Shown: positions 37,322 to 45,649 of the stretch, in pieces
Numbering within the stretch: position 1 is the first letter of the stretch
Layout: each line of letters begins with the position of its first letter
Source of the DNA: Gemmiger formicilis
GTDB taxonomy: Bacteria; Bacillota; Clostridia; Oscillospirales; Ruminococcaceae
Length of the DNA stretch: 64,000 nt
NCBI RefSeq assembly: GCF_024462815.1
Contig: NZ_JANGCG010000007.1
Location: 88,468-152,467, forward strand
Direction: 5' to 3'
The notes under the pieces: model-generated
The model's input: the letters and a program-made list of their open reading frames with translations, nothing else
Databases searched by the model: none
Told to the model about the DNA's origin: nothing
Translations under genes and position numbers: made by a program

Positions 37322-39613
37322 TTAAGCGCGGTCGTTCTTCTTTTTCATGCTGAACAGCACCGCCACACCGGCCAGCACCAGCAGCACGCCGATACCGCTG
37401 AACAGGAGTGTGCCAAAGCCACCGGTGACAGGCAGGGTAAAGCCGCTGCGGTTCACAACCTTGATAACTGCGTTCGGATCCGGAACTACGGCGTCGCCAT
37501 TCTTGTACTTGACCGTTTCAGACTTGTGGTTCGTCAGGTTGCCGTTCGCGTCATACTTGCTTGTGTCTTTCCATTTCGTGGTGTAGCTCAGGCTCAGCTT
37601 GGCATCGACAGGAGAAGCCAGCAGATTATACTTGTCCAACGTCTTGGTCTCGATGAACTTATACGTACCGCTCGGCAGCCCCTTGTATTCAACGATACCG
37701 TTGTCATTGGTCGCCGCTTCAAGTTTTCCATCGTGGTAAATCTGAACCCAAGTCTCACTCTTGTTAGTAGTTAAACCAAGCTCTACAGCGGTAGCACCGG
37801 GAACTGCTCCTTCTTTCGTGTACTCCTGACCCGCAATCGTAACCTTATCCTCGCTGTTCCACTCGGCACCTTCCACCTTGCGATACAGCGCAAAGGTTAC
37901 GCCAGGCATTGGCGCCTCATCATACGAACCGCCCTTGCCTTTCTTCTCAATGCTGGTCATGAAAGTGTAGACAACGCCCTCGTCGGTGATTTCATAAGGC
38001 TTGTCAGTTTCACCTGTCCCATCCACCGTGTCCGTTTTGCGAGAGTAGAGCAGTTTTGCCGTGTTCAGGTTACCATTTTCTGCAACAACAGCGCCAGCGC
38101 CAAGGGTTGCATAGTACTTAATGGTAATCGTACCACCAGCAACACTCGCCAGTTTTGCAGGTGTAAAGTTGACCGTCAGAATAGAGGTATCCTTATTCTC
38201 TGCATCCTTACCTACGGTAATTTCTTTTGTATAGGCATCCTTTTCTGTAAGTGTTTGTGGACTATCGTCCTTATCGGTAGCCGTAAGCTTAAACTCATCT
38301 GGAATATGCTTCAACTGGTCTTCCAGCGTTGTATCAACGACTTTGAAGGTATGCAGCTTTGCAACATTCTCGGGGACTTTGATAGTAAGTGTGTAGGGAA
38401 CTTTGTCGCCAATACCGTAGTCAGCCTGGTGTTCATCGGTGCTGGTCGTGCCGGTGCGGGACTCAACGGTCTTCTCAAACTCAGGTTTGTAGTTGGTAAT
38501 GGTGATAGTGCCATTGCTATTGTTCGCTTCAAATCCGTCACCATTAGTTACCCAGTCAGTTTCACCTTCGCCGGTCTCAGTCTGAACCGATACTTTACCA
38601 TCCTTGTCAATCGCAAAACCATACTTGCCTTTGGTGTTGATGATATAGCCCTTGTCAGAGTCAGCCCCGGTATAGCCGTACTCCTGTACGTAATACTTGC
38701 CCATCGGCAAATCGCTGAATGTGATTTTACCAAGGTTAGTGCCAGAAGCAGTTACAACATAGCTTTCTGTGCCTACCGGTGTTTTATTGGTCAACTTGTC
38801 AGTGATATCCACATAATCAGCTTTGCTGTCCTGATACTGGAACAGCTTAAACATAACACCGGCTAAATTTTCTCTTGTATCGCCATGCTTGCCCTGCTTG
38901 ACCAGCGTCACAGTACCCTGTGCCGTGCTGTTCTTCGGGTAGACAACAACATCATACAGCCACTGTTTCAGGTTGTTATTGCCAGTTGATGCGGTATCGC
39001 CAATTCGCGTCATAGGGATGGAAACCAGGAACGGCGTCACAGTCTTGGTAACGGACTGCACCTTGTTCGTCTCGATAACCAGGTACATACCAACCGGCAG
39101 ACTGTTAAACTGGGCTGCGCCTTCTGCATTCGTCTTTGCTGTGCCCACCTTGCCAACCGGTGCATTAGTGTCATCGCCGGTAGCATCCTTAATGTACGCC
39201 GGCTTCAGCGTCGTTGCAGACCAATCAGACTCATTCGTTGCAGTAAAACAATCACCTGCCGTAAATTCCTCAACAGATGCACCCTTCAGCGCATCATAGT
39301 ATTTCAGCAAATCAGCCGTAGTTTTCACGCGGTACAGGGTGAAATCAACACCCTCCAATGGCTTGTTGTCCTTGTTTGCTGCAACTGTGGTGTCAACTTC
39401 GCCCGTGCCATTTTCCGCAGTGGGATCTTCAAGCCGGCCATACTTATGGATTGTAATAGAACCTTTTTGCGTTGTATCAATCGTGCTGGCAGTCAATTTG
39501 AGATCAGTCGGGTCATTAACGTTCGTTGCGTCATCCGCCGCGGCGGGGAGGGCGCAGACGCTGAGGGCCATTACGGCGCTGAGGACGCCGGTAAAGAAAC
39601 GTTTTAGTTTCAT
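37322..39613 (-). CDS. SpaA-type backbone pilin, LPVTG-anchored
   Basis: 763 residues. Signal peptide to about residue 26 (ALPAAA). Pilin motif YPKN at 225-228, whose K227 would be the lysine joined by the sortase, and an E-box-like YLVIETN at 177-183. Several Cna-B/SpaA isopeptide domains follow. The C-terminus has LPVTG (727-731), a hydrophobic helix and KKKNDR. All elements of a class C-assembled major pilin are present. Confidence 0.94.
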   Translation of the reverse strand: MKLKRFFTGVLSAVMALSVCALPAAADDATNVNDPTDLKLTASTIDTTQKGSITIHKYGRLEDPTAENGTGEVDTTVAANKDNKPLEGVDFTLYRVKTTADLLKYYDALKGASVEEFTAGDCFTATNESDWSATTLKPAYIKDATGDDTNAPVGKVGTAKTNAEGAAQFNSLPVGMYLVIETNKVQSVTKTVTPFLVSIPMTRIGDTASTGNNNLKQWLYDVVVYPKNSTAQGTVTLVKQGKHGDTRENLAGVMFKLFQYQDSKADYVDITDKLTNKTPVGTESYVVTASGTNLGKITFSDLPMGKYYVQEYGYTGADSDKGYIINTKGKYGFAIDKDGKVSVQTETGEGETDWVTNGDGFEANNSNGTITITNYKPEFEKTVESRTGTTSTDEHQADYGIGDKVPYTLTIKVPENVAKLHTFKVVDTTLEDQLKHIPDEFKLTATDKDDSPQTLTEKDAYTKEITVGKDAENKDTSILTVNFTPAKLASVAGGTITIKYYATLGAGAVVAENGNLNTAKLLYSRKTDTVDGTGETDKPYEITDEGVVYTFMTSIEKKGKGGSYDEAPMPGVTFALYRKVEGAEWNSEDKVTIAGQEYTKEGAVPGATAVELGLTTNKSETWVQIYHDGKLEAATNDNGIVEYKGLPSGTYKFIETKTLDKYNLLASPVDAKLSLSYTTKWKDTSKYDANGNLTNHKSETVKYKNGDAVVPDPNAVIKVVNRSGFTLPVTGGFGTLLFSGIGVLLVLAGVAVLFSMKKKNDRA

Positions 39614-39668
39614 CTGTCATAACCTCTTTCTTTTTAAGATTATCGTAGCGGGGAAATCGGGGGCCATA

Positions 39669-42600
39669 TCAGGAACGCTTGCCCCCTTTCCGATTGTAGC
39701 GGAATACCAGCACCAGCAGCCCGGCCACCAGCAGCGGCAGACCAATCAGCAGCCACAGGCTGGGGGCGTCCGCGCCGGTGTGCGGCAGCGTAAAGCCCTT
39801 GCGGTTGTTGATGGTCAAACTCACCGTGTAGCCGTTTGCGGCGTCGCCTGTAACCATACTTTCTTGCGACGTACTTTTTATCAGGCATTTGCCGTCTTTC
39901 AAAACAAACTCGATTGGTGCGGCCAGCAGGTTGTAGCCGTCCACGGTTTTCAGCTCCGTCAAACGATAGCTGCCCGCAGACAGTTTTTCAAAACTGCACT
40001 TGCCCGCGTCGGCGCCAACACTCTCGGTCGTCCTGGTCACTGCCTCAAACGTCGCATCAACGCTGTTGTCGTCCTTCAGCTTTTCCAGCTTGAACTTCAC
40101 GCCGTTCAGCGGCTCGGTGTTCTTGCCGCTCTCGTCAAGTCCCTGCTTGGTGATAGCCAGCTCATACACCGGCACCCGCGTGTTGGTCATGGTAAGCGTT
40201 GCCGTATTATCGTCAGCCGTTATGGTTCGCGTTTTGCTGGCAACTGTGTACTTATAGTCACCCAGTTGCAGCGTGCCGTCGGCTTTGTAACCGACATCTT
40301 TCGTAGCCGATTCCACCACGCGGTACTCATAATAGGTAGTGCCGGTAGTGTCGCTGATGTCACAGGCATCCATGCCGGTGAACGTGTGTTTCCACGTTCC
40401 ATTCTTCAGTTCAACTGCCGTGTCCGGCACATCTGTCCATTTTCCATCCGTACTGTCCACACGGCGGCGCTGCAATTTGACCCAAATCGATTCCGGCAGG
40501 CCATCGGCAAGCACCTTATCTTTGGCGTCCTTCCATATCTTTTCCACAGTAATAGGGATCTGCTTGTGTGCCGTGTTGGTGAACACCACCTGAACGCCGG
40601 GTGTCGTGTCCTCACCAATAGTGACGCAGGCTTTGTTGTCGGCTACTGGCTCGTTATCCACGGTGACGCTCTTGATATAGCTACCCGGTTTGGGGTCTTC
40701 CGTGACGGTAACGGTCGTGCCAATCGGTATCCCGTCCAGCGGAACGGTTTCGCCGACTGGAACTTCAACTGTTTCGGTTATTATCTCGTCGCCGCCCAGG
40801 CCGCCGATGTTCGTGTACTGCACGGTAAAGGTGTACGTTTTCCCCAAAAAAGTCGTTTTCTCGTCCGGCGGCACCTGTTTGGTGATGCTCAGCGAGCCGG
40901 TTTTGACTTTGTTGATGAATTTCACCTTCAGCTTGGTGAACTGGTTTGTACCATCCGGGTCACTGTACGAGCGGAACACGATGGAGTTTTCCGGCTTTTG
41001 GGTTGTTGCTGTGTAGCCTTTGTTCTCAATCGTCTTTCCGTCTTCGCCTAGGCCCGTTTGGTACTTTTCCTTACGGCCATCATCCGGGGTTGTGCCATTG
41101 CCCTGCATTTCCTCCTTCGGGGCACTAGCTTCAAGGTCAACTGCGTCATCGTCCACGCTTTGCGTGACGAGCTTGCCGTTCTCGTAGATTTTCCAGGTGG
41201 TGGCATACAGGTCCGTGTCGGGGTATTCTTGCAGCGAGATATAACTGCCGCGCCGGAACTGATCCGCAAAGGTGACGATTTCGCCGTTTTGCAGGGTAAA
41301 CTTGCCGTTGTCCACCATGCGGGTCACTTCGTCCTTGCTGGTGGTATACTGCGCACCGGTTGCGTCCATCAGTTGGCCCGCATTTACCGAGCCGTAGTCC
41401 TTGATGGTATACTGCTTGGTCGTAAAGCCGATGCCGGAGCCGCCGCCTGCATCCGTTGTTGCCGTCTGGTCCAGTGCGGCATAATGGGTCGCCCAGTTTT
41501 TGATGCCGACCGTGAACTTCTGGCGGGTGGGATCCGTGACGTAGGGTTGCAGCAATTTGCGAACCCCGGTCGCATCGACCTGTTTTTCCACCTGCAGCTC
41601 GTTATGGTCCGGGAAGTTGAACGCCACCGCCATGTTGGACTCCCACATACCGCGCTCCATGTAATACATGGTAAGGGTGTGCTTGGTGTTCTTGGTGAGC
41701 GTCATCGGTTTTTTGCTCTTCCAGTAGAACTCATAAGGCGTATCCCTAAAGGTTACGCGTTTGAGGTCACTTCCCAGCGAGTCATAATTTTGGTTGTTGC
41801 TGTCTTTAATCTTGCTGACGTAGGATGTAACGGTGTTTTTCCCGCTGCTCGCGTCCGCGCCAAACTCCAGCAGACCTTGCGCTTTTGCATGGGCACCGCC
41901 GACATCCAGCACCAGCTGGTCATCAATAAACACCCACACATCATCATCGCCGGAGAAGAAGAACCTGATGGGGACTTTCTTTTCCCCCTTCTCATCTTTT
42001 CCTACTACGACCTGGCCGTCCTCTGTCAACGTAAAGTCAAATTGCAGTTTAGCACCGTAACCGTAGTTGTACTGGTTGACATGACTGCCTGCATTTTGGT
42101 TGAAGGGGAAGAAGCCGTAGGTGCCCGTGGGTTTGCTCATAGTATCAAGATTGCTTGACCTATTCTTATCATTGCTACTGTCAAGGTAATAGCCGTCTTT
42201 TTCGTTTGTATCTTGTTTCAAATACAGCGACGTCTCGTTGCTATCATAGTACCAATACTGCGCTACTCTTTCATTTTCATCGTTGTTTGTCCCCTCAAAA
42301 ACGCTGCTCTGCGTGAAGGGGAACGCAACATCTTTGTAGACCTTGCCCAGTACAGCCTTTGCAGAGTTTTCTCCGGTCAGAAATGCTTCATTAAAGTGCG
42401 GTTCTGCCAAATTTGTTCCGTACAGGGTCGGGTTATGATTTCCGTCGCGCGTATCGCTTACCAAGCCTTGGAAGGTACTCGAATCAAGGCTATGATTATC
42501 GTTAGTATGACAATTTACATCAACGTTTGCATTGTTGACTGCCATAAACGTCCAATACAAATCCTTCGCTTGATTGCTTTGATTGCTTTGGTTGCCCCAT

Positions 42601-44612
42601 CCATACAGGCCAAGATTAGCAGCAATCTCGCTAAAATGTGCATTGTTTATTTGATTTGGCTGGAAATGCCCTGTATACAACGGATACGAAACAGGCAGCT
42701 TTGATTTTTCTACGTAGTCTTTGTAGTAATCGCTCAACGCGCGGTTAAACTGCTCAAATTCAACAAATGCTCGATGTGTTTGAGTTCCTGTGTAGGAATA
42801 TTTTTCACGTGTTTTTCCGTTCAGCTCGTAGTCCGAGTAGTAGTCATACAGGGTACTGTCGATATACTTTGTGTTAGCTTGCTGGGTAAATGCCTTCTCT
42901 TCAAGTTTAACGACCGGTTCCCTGGTCTCGCCGGCCTTCGTCTTGCCCGCTTCCGCATCGCGGATATCAGATTTTTCGCCCCAATAGCCATCACGATAAC
43001 CGCCGCCGTAGGTAATGTCATCGCCGGTGTCCGCATAGAAGCACGGCTCTGTCAGACTGCTATCCCATGTCAGCGTGGCCGTTGCACGGCCATTGATGCC
43101 ATTGATATTGTCCGTCGGCGGGGTTGCTGTATCGGAGAACTGTACGTGCGTGTAGTCTTTCGGGACATTTACATACCAAAGGTGTCGTGACTCGGTACTA
43201 TCCTCCAGCCGGATCATCTTACCGCTCAACACTTTTAGGTCGGTCCCGGTCCCGGTCAGGATATAGTAGAGCTCTCCATTTTTTCCCGGCATTCCGTCTG
43301 TCGTTCCGGAATCGTTCTGGTACGACATATCCGAGAACGTCGCGTCAAAGTAAATGCGTGTTGCGTTGCGCGCGCCCCACTGGACGTCAGACGACCCATT
43401 GTAGATAAAGCAGTCATTCGTTTTGGCGTTATACTGGAATTTACCTACCTCATCCGAATCAGCGTCATCGTTGTAGAAGTTATAGTACGGTTTGCCGATG
43501 GTTTTGCCGTTTGCATCGGTGAAGCGGACATAGGCGCAAGAGTCTTTCGGAATCGTGATTGCGGCAGAAACACTGTCTGCGGGAACCGAGGAAATCGTCT
43601 GCTCCGCGCCGACTTTTTGGTATGTACTATCGACTTTTTCGTAGAACGTTACTGTGATATTGGTGAGAGGGTTCTTCGTTTTGTTTTGAAAATAGATTTT
43701 CTGGCCGCCGTAGCGAACGTGCTTTTTGACGATATCGTTGTAGTCAGCCAACTTTGAAACGGCATTAATATCGGTGGTCACAGTATTCTCTTTATAGTTA
43801 TCGTTGTCTCCTTCAAAGCACTTTCCACCCATTTCATCAACATACAGCCAACTGCTACCTTTGTTATCCGTAGTTCTTATCTTTATCCAATGTGGTGGGC
43901 TGTTATCATCGCTTCCAACTTGGAACTGCACCCACACATAACCACCATGTGGGCAAGATTCTGAACTATCTGCGTAAGATAGCTCAATTTTGTAAATTGG
44001 CTGCTCGTCCTTTTTCCTGACCTCACCACTTTTCGTCATGGCTGCCTTATACACGCCATCAGTGTCGCCTGCACCGCGAAGTCCGCGGAAATAGATTTCT
44101 ACATCTCCTCCTTCAGTCCAGTTTGTAGGCGGTACAAAATAGATTGTGTAATTTCCCTTCGGGTGTTCTGTTCCGCCCTCCGCAACTGCATTGACTGCCG
44201 CGAAGGTTACAAATTTTTCTTCGCTTTCGCTGTTCTCCTCGTCATCCGGTATCGGCGTCACGGTGGGCGTCGGTTTCGGGGTGGGGGTCGTGGTGGGGGT
44301 TTCCGTCGGCGTGGGGGTCGGGGTCGCGGTAGGCGCCGCCGTCGGCGTGGGGGTCGGGGTCGCGGTGGGTGTTGCCGTCGGCGTGGGGGTCGCGGCAGCC
44401 GCGCCGTCCGGGGCGGTCTTGTCCTCGTCGGTCTGCTCACCCGTCAGGGTTTCGGCGGTGGGGGCGCTCCCTTGCTGCATCGTTTCCACATTCTGCGCAG
44501 AAAGGGCGTCGTCGGCGCCCGCGGCGCAGACGGGCAGAGCCAAGCCCGCCAGCAGGCACAGAGCGGCCAGCAATGCCGCTGTGCGCTGCAATACAGAAAA
44601 TTTCTTTGTCAT
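39669..44612 (-). CDS. large pilus tip/adhesin protein with fibro-slime and Cna-B domains, LPHTG-anchored
   Basis: 1647 residues from the ATG at 44612 with GGGAGG upstream. Signal peptide (LALPVCAAGA), then a Thr-Pro low-complexity linker (about residues 75-125). A long adhesive region includes a fibro-slime/PA14-like domain near 835-930 (FFFSGDDDVWVFIDDQLVLD). Cna-B domains follow at about 1350-1430 and 1490-1600, then LPHTG (1609-1613), a helix and a basic tail. First gene of the pilus operon, so probably the ancillary tip adhesin. Confidence 0.9.
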   Translation of the reverse strand: MTKKFSVLQRTAALLAALCLLAGLALPVCAAGADDALSAQNVETMQQGSAPTAETLTGEQTDEDKTAPDGAAAATPTPTATPTATPTPTPTAAPTATPTPTPTETPTTTPTPKPTPTVTPIPDDEENSESEEKFVTFAAVNAVAEGGTEHPKGNYTIYFVPPTNWTEGGDVEIYFRGLRGAGDTDGVYKAAMTKSGEVRKKDEQPIYKIELSYADSSESCPHGGYVWVQFQVGSDDNSPPHWIKIRTTDNKGSSWLYVDEMGGKCFEGDNDNYKENTVTTDINAVSKLADYNDIVKKHVRYGGQKIYFQNKTKNPLTNITVTFYEKVDSTYQKVGAEQTISSVPADSVSAAITIPKDSCAYVRFTDANGKTIGKPYYNFYNDDADSDEVGKFQYNAKTNDCFIYNGSSDVQWGARNATRIYFDATFSDMSYQNDSGTTDGMPGKNGELYYILTGTGTDLKVLSGKMIRLEDSTESRHLWYVNVPKDYTHVQFSDTATPPTDNINGINGRATATLTWDSSLTEPCFYADTGDDITYGGGYRDGYWGEKSDIRDAEAGKTKAGETREPVVKLEEKAFTQQANTKYIDSTLYDYYSDYELNGKTREKYSYTGTQTHRAFVEFEQFNRALSDYYKDYVEKSKLPVSYPLYTGHFQPNQINNAHFSEIAANLGLYGWGNQSNQSNQAKDLYWTFMAVNNANVDVNCHTNDNHSLDSSTFQGLVSDTRDGNHNPTLYGTNLAEPHFNEAFLTGENSAKAVLGKVYKDVAFPFTQSSVFEGTNNDENERVAQYWYYDSNETSLYLKQDTNEKDGYYLDSSNDKNRSSNLDTMSKPTGTYGFFPFNQNAGSHVNQYNYGYGAKLQFDFTLTEDGQVVVGKDEKGEKKVPIRFFFSGDDDVWVFIDDQLVLDVGGAHAKAQGLLEFGADASSGKNTVTSYVSKIKDSNNQNYDSLGSDLKRVTFRDTPYEFYWKSKKPMTLTKNTKHTLTMYYMERGMWESNMAVAFNFPDHNELQVEKQVDATGVRKLLQPYVTDPTRQKFTVGIKNWATHYAALDQTATTDAGGGSGIGFTTKQYTIKDYGSVNAGQLMDATGAQYTTSKDEVTRMVDNGKFTLQNGEIVTFADQFRRGSYISLQEYPDTDLYATTWKIYENGKLVTQSVDDDAVDLEASAPKEEMQGNGTTPDDGRKEKYQTGLGEDGKTIENKGYTATTQKPENSIVFRSYSDPDGTNQFTKLKVKFINKVKTGSLSITKQVPPDEKTTFLGKTYTFTVQYTNIGGLGGDEIITETVEVPVGETVPLDGIPIGTTVTVTEDPKPGSYIKSVTVDNEPVADNKACVTIGEDTTPGVQVVFTNTAHKQIPITVEKIWKDAKDKVLADGLPESIWVKLQRRRVDSTDGKWTDVPDTAVELKNGTWKHTFTGMDACDISDTTGTTYYEYRVVESATKDVGYKADGTLQLGDYKYTVASKTRTITADDNTATLTMTNTRVPVYELAITKQGLDESGKNTEPLNGVKFKLEKLKDDNSVDATFEAVTRTTESVGADAGKCSFEKLSAGSYRLTELKTVDGYNLLAAPIEFVLKDGKCLIKSTSQESMVTGDAANGYTVSLTINNRKGFTLPHTGADAPSLWLLIGLPLLVAGLLVLVFRYNRKGGKRS
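44258..44400 (-). repeat. Thr-Pro-coding low-complexity repeat in the tip adhesin
   Basis: The minus strand encodes a run of TPTPTATPT-type units, and the DNA shows short tandem GGGGGTCG-like repeats. Such linkers usually act as extended, glycosylatable stalks. Repeat number may vary between strains. Confidence 0.7.
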
Positions 44613-44640
44613 CTGCTTGCCCTCCCTTGCCTGACAGAGC

Positions 44641-44688
44641 TTATTATTCCACAGCCCGCTGTGGAATAATAAAGGGGCTAGCCCCTTT
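44641..44688 (-). promoter_or_regulatory. double hairpin in the pilus operon leader
   Basis: On the minus strand an 18-bp palindrome (AAAGGGGCTAGCCCCTTT, 44688-44671) is followed by ATTATT. A second, perfect 14-bp hairpin (CTGTGG/CCACAG core, 44672-44641) overlaps it by 2 nt. Both lie between the promoter and the tip gene start. The arrangement looks like an attenuator. Confidence 0.55.
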
Positions 44689-44781
44689 CCCGCTGCGCAA
44701 CCGTTGGTGCGCAATCTGGTTAAAAATATGCAGCAGTCTTTTTTTCCGCCGCCTACCTAATTTTTACATCTCATACATAAA

Positions 44782-44810
44782 AATATAGCACTTTCGTTGC
44801 AAAATCGCAA
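44782..44810 (-). promoter_or_regulatory. promoter of the pilus operon (minus strand)
   Basis: TTGCGA (44810-44805), a 17-nt spacer and TATATT (44787-44782) with TGC upstream (extended -10). The leader is about 165 nt. Confidence 0.65.
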
Positions 44811-44881
44811 TATATCCCGCTTGATTTGCTCATTTTCGGCATTTTGCAAAAAGAGCCATTCATATTTTTGTGAACTTCGTC

Positions 44882-44991
44882 AGTTTGCCTTGTACAACTC
44901 GTGTCGAATCAGTTGTGCAGTTAGGCAAACTTGGCCGGTTCTGTCGGATTTGTTGTGCATTTGTTGCGCATTTGTTGCGCGAATGTTGCGC
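44882..44991. repeat. long imperfect hairpin and four 11-bp tandem units
   Basis: AGTTTGCCT (44882-44890) pairs perfectly with AGGCAAACT (44923-44931), and TGTACAACT pairs with AGTTGTGCA inside it. Directly right, 44948-44991 contains four 11-bp units (ATTTGTTGTGC, ATTTGTTGCGC twice, GAATGTTGCGC). No ORF is convincing here. It may be a protein-binding or recombination site upstream of the pilus promoter. Confidence 0.5.
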
Positions 44992-45083
44992 AAGAATTGT
45001 TCGGTGGGGGCTTAGCGTGGAAAGCGTGCAAGTAAGGCACGGCAGCAAAGCCCCCTCCGGCCTTCGCTTTGCCTGAGATAAGC

Positions 45084-45113
45084 AAAAAAAACCGGTCATG
45101 CCAAAATGACCGG
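45084..45113 (-). terminator. intrinsic terminator (minus strand)
   Basis: On the minus strand CCGGTCAT, a 6-nt loop and ATGACCGG followed by eight T. Confidence 0.65.
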
Positions 45114-45180
45114 ACAACTGTGATAAATTCCGCCCCCAAAACGAGGACACAAGTACGCCATTTTTGACGTTACAACAGAC

Positions 45181-45213
45181 AAAAAAGGCTGTGACAACAT
45201 TTTTGTCACAGCC
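45181..45213 (-). terminator. terminator behind tRNA fragment A (minus strand)
   Basis: Perfect 10-bp stem GGCTGTGACA/TGTCACAGCC followed on the minus strand by TTTTTT. It is placed as a tRNA gene terminator would be. Confidence 0.65.
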
Positions 45214-45220
45214 TGATAGT

Positions 45221-45261
45221 TGCGGAGACAGGACTTGAACCTGCGACATCCGGGTTATGAG
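45221..45261 (-). repeat. 3' half of a tRNA(CAU) gene, copy A (attachment-site-like)
   Basis: On the minus strand the segment runs from an anticodon loop CTCATAA through the variable and T arms (GGTTCAAGTCC) to the acceptor strand CTCCGCA. The 5' half of the tRNA is missing. It matches copy B at 62247-62287 with one mismatch, in the same orientation 17,026 bp away. Unlike copy B it has no encoded CCA. Such 3' tRNA fragments are the usual scar of integration by tyrosine recombinases. Confidence 0.7.
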
Positions 45262-45420
45262 AAGTCTAAAATTTGTGCGTTACAGTGCGGTTTTGTTGGG
45301 TTTGGTGGTGTTGTGTACCAAGGCTCGGAATAGATTTTGTCCCATGTGTACAAAAAGGTGCTGCACCGTGCTGAACCGTTTCAAACCCTTTTGGGGGCAG
45401 TTTTGGGGGCAAATTCGTGA
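45262..45420. other. conserved sequence right of tRNA fragment A
   Basis: About 150 bp that aligns with 62288-62450. Shared blocks include GTGCGTTAC, TAGATTTTGTCCCAT and CTTTTGGGGGCAGTTTTGGGGGCAAA-type sequence (read in two parts). It may be the decayed end of an integrase gene or element terminus. No intact ORF. Confidence 0.45.
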
Positions 45421-45577
45421 GACGGATTCTGACTTGCACCGCTCAAATAAATGCGCAGCATTGGTCTCACTGAGAAATATGAATGTGCCGGTCCTGCGCT
45501 ACACCCTTGACAATCAGGAGCTTGCCAACCTCTCGCTCTCCCGCACCAGCCAGGCGCTGGGCAGCAAGGTGCTTTGA
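45421..45577 (+). pseudogene. C-terminal coding fragment of unknown gene
   Basis: A plus-strand frame ending at 45577 reads like real protein (NVPVLRYTLDNQELANLSLS and then RTSQALGSKVL) but has no proper start or upstream gene. It begins abruptly where the conserved element-end sequence stops. I do not recognise the family. It is probably the remnant of a gene cut when the segment was inserted. Confidence 0.35.
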
Positions 45578-45594
45578 CGGATGCCCTTCCTCCA

Positions 45595-45637
45595 AAAAAA
45601 ATGCAAGCCGGCGATTTGCCGGCTTGCATTTTTTTTC
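45595..45637. terminator. bidirectional terminator after the xanthine dehydrogenase-like genes
   Basis: AATGCAAGCCGGC, an ATTT-type loop and GCCGGCTTGCATT with A and T runs on both sides. Confidence 0.8.
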
Positions 45638-45649
45638 TCGCCTTGCCTT

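Noticed and set aside
44948..44991. Possible CRISPR array
   Set aside because: The 11-bp units are adjacent without spacers and far too short for CRISPR repeats.
45221..45261. Functional tRNA gene
   Set aside because: Only the 3' half is present; no acceptor 5' strand, D arm or 5' anticodon stem follows in the expected position.
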